Source: Bacteriovoracaceae bacterium (lineage in GTDB: Bacteria > Bdellovibrionota > Bacteriovoracia > Bacteriovoracales > Bacteriovoracaceae). Taken from it: 64,000 nt of DNA. The stretch spans positions 62,001 through 126,000 of the forward strand of contig JAGSHI010000001.1 in assembly GCA_023954635.1 (NCBI GenBank), written 5' to 3'. The stretch's first letter is position 1. Each line of letters begins with the position of its first letter. The notes under the pieces were generated by a model. The model worked only from the letters and a program-made list of their open reading frames with translations, was not told the origin of the DNA and searched no databases. The translations under genes and the position numbers were made by a program. This document shows positions 61,540-64,000 of this stretch, piece after piece.

Positions 61540-62364
61540 TTATTTCATTCCACCAATTTTTTCGATGGTTGTTTCTAGCAAGTTGCTAAAGTCATTCATA
61601 ACTCTCACAGCTTGCTCTTTAATATCGTCGTGAGAAAGCTTTTTACCTTGAATTCCTGCGGCCATATTAGTGATACAAGAGATACCAGCAACTTTAATTC
61701 CTAGGTGGTTTGCAGCGATACTCTCTGGAACAGTACTCATTCCAACCATATCAGCACCACAAATACCTAACATTTTTACTTCAGCAGGCGTTTCGTAAGT
61801 GGGTCCAAGTACGCCAGCATAAACGCCTTTGTGAAGATCAAGTCCATTTTCCTTACCTGACTGCTCAAGTATCTCTCTCACTTCAGGGTTATACGCATGG
61901 GTCATATCCGGAAATCTTGGTCCTAGTTCATTGATGTTTGGACCAATCAAAGGGTTCTTGGCCATTAGATTTATATGGTCTTCAATCAGTACTAAATCAC
62001 CAGGTTTGAATGCTTTGTTAATTCCGCCAGCTGCATTGGTTAGAATTAATGTTTCTATTCCAAGTGTGGCCAAAACTCTTGTTGGAAAAACGAGATCTTC
62101 CATTGGGTGACCTTCATAGGCGTGAATTCTTCCTTGAAGAACAGCAGTTTCAACACCTTTTACTTTTCCAAGAATAAGGCGACCAGTATGGCCTTCTACT
62201 GTGCAGTCATAAAAATTTGGAATGTCAGCGTATGGAATGATTGTAGGATCTTCTATTCTTTCAGTGAAAGCTCCAAGGCCAGAACCGAGAATTAAACCAA
62301 CCTTAGGTGTTACTTTACGGATTTCTTGGATATGTTTTGCAGTTCTTCCTAGCTTCTCATACAT
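61540..62364 (-). CDS. Purine nucleoside phosphorylase
   Basis: Cleaves purine nucleosides with phosphate, giving base and (deoxy)ribose-1-phosphate. PNP-I family motifs: LILGSGLGAFTERI (phosphate loop), VEGHTGRLILGKV, LQGRIHAYEGHPM, LTNAAGGIN, GPTYETPAEVKML and GADMVGMSTVPE. I choose the ATG at 62364, which overlaps the thymidine phosphorylase stop and has GGAG upstream; a TTG at 62394 in frame is less likely. The two phosphorylases form a nucleoside-salvage pair. Confidence 0.93.
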   Translation of the reverse strand: MYEKLGRTAKHIQEIRKVTPKVGLILGSGLGAFTERIEDPTIIPYADIPNFYDCTVEGHTGRLILGKVKGVETAVLQGRIHAYEGHPMEDLVFPTRVLATLGIETLILTNAAGGINKAFKPGDLVLIEDHINLMAKNPLIGPNINELGPRFPDMTHAYNPEVREILEQSGKENGLDLHKGVYAGVLGPTYETPAEVKMLGICGADMVGMSTVPESIAANHLGIKVAGISCITNMAAGIQGKKLSHDDIKEQAVRVMNDFSNLLETTIEKIGGMK

Positions 62365-63712
62365 TTTTCTGACTCCAGTTAATTTTGGTTTCAAAAATCA
62401 GAGGATCAACCTGTGGCTTGTCCTTCTGTATTTTAATATCCTTGTTTAGGATATCTTCTATAAGTTTTTTCACGTGCTCTTTTTGATTTTCGTTGTGATG
62501 AATAGTTAAAAGAGTTTCACCACTATCAACGCTGTCACCAACTTTTTTGTTGAGAACAAACCCAACTCCTGGATCTACTTTATCTGATGCAACTTTTCTT
62601 CCACCACCAAGATCTACACAATGTAGTCCCATGGCCAGGGCATCAATTCCATGGATGAATCCATCAGTTGAGGACTTAACCTCAGTCTGACATTTTGCTA
62701 ATGGAAGGAGGTCGTAGTTTTCGCAAACTTCAGGGTTACCACCTTGTCTCTCAATAAGATCTCTAAAAACTTTTAAAGCTCTGCCCGAAGTGACGGCTTC
62801 TTTTGCTTTTTCGATTCCTTCTTCAAGTGTTGCGGCTTTTCCACCCAAGTGGATCATTCCACCGGCCAAGTGTAAGGAAAGATCCCTACAATCAGATGGA
62901 CCATTTCCTTTTAATATTTCTATACACTCTATAATTTCAAGGCTATTTCCAATCGCATTACCTAATGGCTGAGACATATCAGTAAGACTTGTCATCATGT
63001 TTCTTCCAAACCGAAGTCCAGTTTGAGTAAGGCTGTCAGCAAGTTTAATTGCATCTTCCTTCTTCTCCATAAAGGCGCCATGACCTGTTTTCACATCCAT
63101 GACTAATCCATTGGCTCCTTCTGCTAATTTCTTGCTCATTATAGAAGCAGTGATAAGGGGAATGGATTCTACTGTGGCAGTAACATCTCTTAAGGAGTAA
63201 ATCTTTTTATCGGCCGGAGCAATTTCTCCAGTTTGGCCAATCATGCATATTCCGTGTTCATTGACGAATTTTTCAAAAACTTCAAAATCAAGACTGGTTT
63301 TGAAACCAGGGATAGCTTCACTTTTATCAACAGTTCCACCGGTGTGGCCTAGGCCTCTTCCGGAAATCATGGGAACTTTTATGTCACAAGCGGCAGCAAT
63401 GGGCGCTAAAATAAAAGATGTTTTATCTCCAACTCCACCTGTTGAATGTTTATCGACAACATTTTGGCCATCGAATTTCAAAACTTTGCCGCTATAAAGC
63501 ATAAAGTCCGTGAGGGCTGCAGTTTCTTCAGTGTCCATGCCATTGAGGTAAATGGCCATTAAGAGCGCCGACATTTGATAATCAGTAACATTGCCATTGG
63601 CCAAACCACCAATGAACCAATTAACTTCATCTGAAGTTAATTTTTGTCCATCGCGTTTTTTTGCAATGATGGCGTAGGCTGAATAATCCTGAGTGGATTC
63701 GTCTGTGTTCAT
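62357..63712 (-). CDS. deoA: Thymidine/pyrimidine-nucleoside phosphorylase
   Basis: Splits thymidine or uridine with phosphate. Motifs in order: IIAKKRDGQKL, DKHSTGGVGDKTSFI (phosphate site), MISGRGLGHTGGTVDK (family signature), SKKLAEGANGLVMDVKTGHGA, trimmed, and the C-terminal LGGGRKVASDKVDP. ATG at 63712 has AAGAAAG upstream; 63727 and 63772 are in-frame alternatives. Paired with the purine phosphorylase. DeoA and pyrimidine-nucleoside phosphorylase cannot be told apart by these motifs. Confidence 0.93.
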   Translation of the reverse strand: MNTDESTQDYSAYAIIAKKRDGQKLTSDEVNWFIGGLANGNVTDYQMSALLMAIYLNGMDTEETAALTDFMLYSGKVLKFDGQNVVDKHSTGGVGDKTSFILAPIAAACDIKVPMISGRGLGHTGGTVDKSEAIPGFKTSLDFEVFEKFVNEHGICMIGQTGEIAPADKKIYSLRDVTATVESIPLITASIMSKKLAEGANGLVMDVKTGHGAFMEKKEDAIKLADSLTQTGLRFGRNMMTSLTDMSQPLGNAIGNSLEIIECIEILKGNGPSDCRDLSLHLAGGMIHLGGKAATLEEGIEKAKEAVTSGRALKVFRDLIERQGGNPEVCENYDLLPLAKCQTEVKSSTDGFIHGIDALAMGLHCVDLGGGRKVASDKVDPGVGFVLNKKVGDSVDSGETLLTIHHNENQKEHVKKLIEDILNKDIKIQKDKPQVDPLIFETKINWSQKNV

Positions 63713-63847
63713 GCTTTCTTGACTCATGGTAATGAAGCTAGCTAAAGTTAATATATGAAAATCGCGTGTCATCTTATGCCTTAGCAGGCAAAGAGTACAG
63801 AAAAAGGCGAAGAAGGGACCCCGCGCTTTGTGCGCCGAGTAAAAGTG

Positions 63848-64000
63848 ATGACTATGAAGTACGTAACTATTCTTTTTATCTCATTGATTTTTTTGACGGC
63901 CCAGCCAGTCATGGCCCAACCACAGGCCGGTGGAGGAGAAGATGATGTTCTCCAATCATCTCTAATGGATATGACTACAGTTGTGGCCATAGGTGGTGCT
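63848..64000 (+). CDS. Secreted or membrane protein (5' end only)
   Basis: Fifty-one codons are visible. A signal peptide (KYVTILFISLIFLTAQPVMA) is followed by QPQAGGGEDDVLQSSL and MTTVVAIGGA, the start of a second hydrophobic segment. ATG at 63848 and 63854 are both possible. Divergent from deoA. Function unknown. Confidence 0.55.
   Translation, partial: MTMKYVTILFISLIFLTAQPVMAQPQAGGGEDDVLQSSLMDMTTVVAIGGA

Noticed and set aside
1-64000. tRNA, rRNA, CRISPR arrays, transposases, att sites
   Set aside because: Read for on both strands; no cloverleaf, array of spaced repeats, transposase motif or integrase was found.

Overview
The window is AT-rich, gene-dense bacterial chromosome with short gaps and many stop/start overlaps. 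I see no rRNA, tRNA, CRISPR array, insertion sequence or prophage. The gene mix points to a Gram-negative, probably predatory member of the Bdellovibrionota, most likely the Bacteriovoracales (Bacteriovorax/Halobacteriovorax type). The signs are Mla/Tol/Lpt/FtsEX outer-envelope machinery, GYF_2 (DUF4339) domain proteins, a TIGR02147 regulator, a Hanks-type kinase with the HRDISPHN catalytic loop, PilZ and FHA-GGDEF proteins, and many secreted proteins of unknown function. The taxon is inferred from content only.

Layout. 1-3.8 kb: end of an MlaF-like ATPase, an MCE/MlaD protein with an unusual barrel-like C-terminus, and a GYF_2 membrane protein. 3.8-7.5 kb: YrdC-type protein, TrmN6-like methylase, DUF721/DciA-like protein, lptE-holA, and rpsT facing them. 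7.7-13.9 kb: butanoate/beta-oxidation genes (hbd, acyl-CoA dehydrogenase, thiolase), a Lys/Ala-repeat basic protein with a Cys/His finger, and a cNMP-binding protein. 14-20 kb: a secreted vWA-like lipoprotein, GYF-GYF-PilZ protein, a hydrolase-fold protein that has lost its nucleophile, a lipoprotein and a Ser/Thr kinase. 20.2-31.6 kb, mostly minus strand: MAPEG, Nramp-like transporter, a membrane-free MgtE-like regulator, DUF299 regulator, miaA, mutL, FHA-GGDEF, pgi and two acyl-CoA dehydrogenases. 31.8-37.8 kb: glycosidase-like gene apparently starting at CTG, TIGR02147 regulator behind two tandem palindromes, a secreted HExxH protein, a lipoprotein and a secreted EEP-family protein. 38-47.3 kb: rlmN, then sppA-lapB-three orphan envelope genes-tolQRAB. 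47.4-52.5 kb: a degenerate NtrC-like protein, a small basic protein, an HD hydrolase without a normal start, and a subtilase. 52.7-60.1 kb: ftsE-ftsX-envC-like-ctp-xseA-histidine-kinase-like-crcB. 60-64 kb: DnaQ-type exonuclease, purine and pyrimidine nucleoside phosphorylases, and the start of a secreted protein.

How the genes fit together. Three envelope themes dominate: lipid and LPS traffic (Mla, LptE, LapB), outer-membrane energisation (TolQRAB), and septal murein hydrolysis (FtsEX, EnvC-like, Ctp). The acyl-CoA enzymes suggest fatty-acid or branched-chain acid use, and the two nucleoside phosphorylases suggest nucleoside salvage. Both would suit a predator digesting prey macromolecules, but that is inference.

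Most notable observations: (1) a divergent Nramp transporter paired with a soluble PRC-MgtE_N-CBS protein, like a magnesium channel split into two genes; (2) an NtrC-family protein that has lost GAFTGA, both Walker B acids and an arginine-finger residue; (3) genes with no ATG/GTG/TTG at their natural start, one with an alternative AAAAAAT slippery-site explanation; (4) an MCE protein that may itself span the periplasm; (5) tandem 21-bp palindromes before a TIGR02147 gene.
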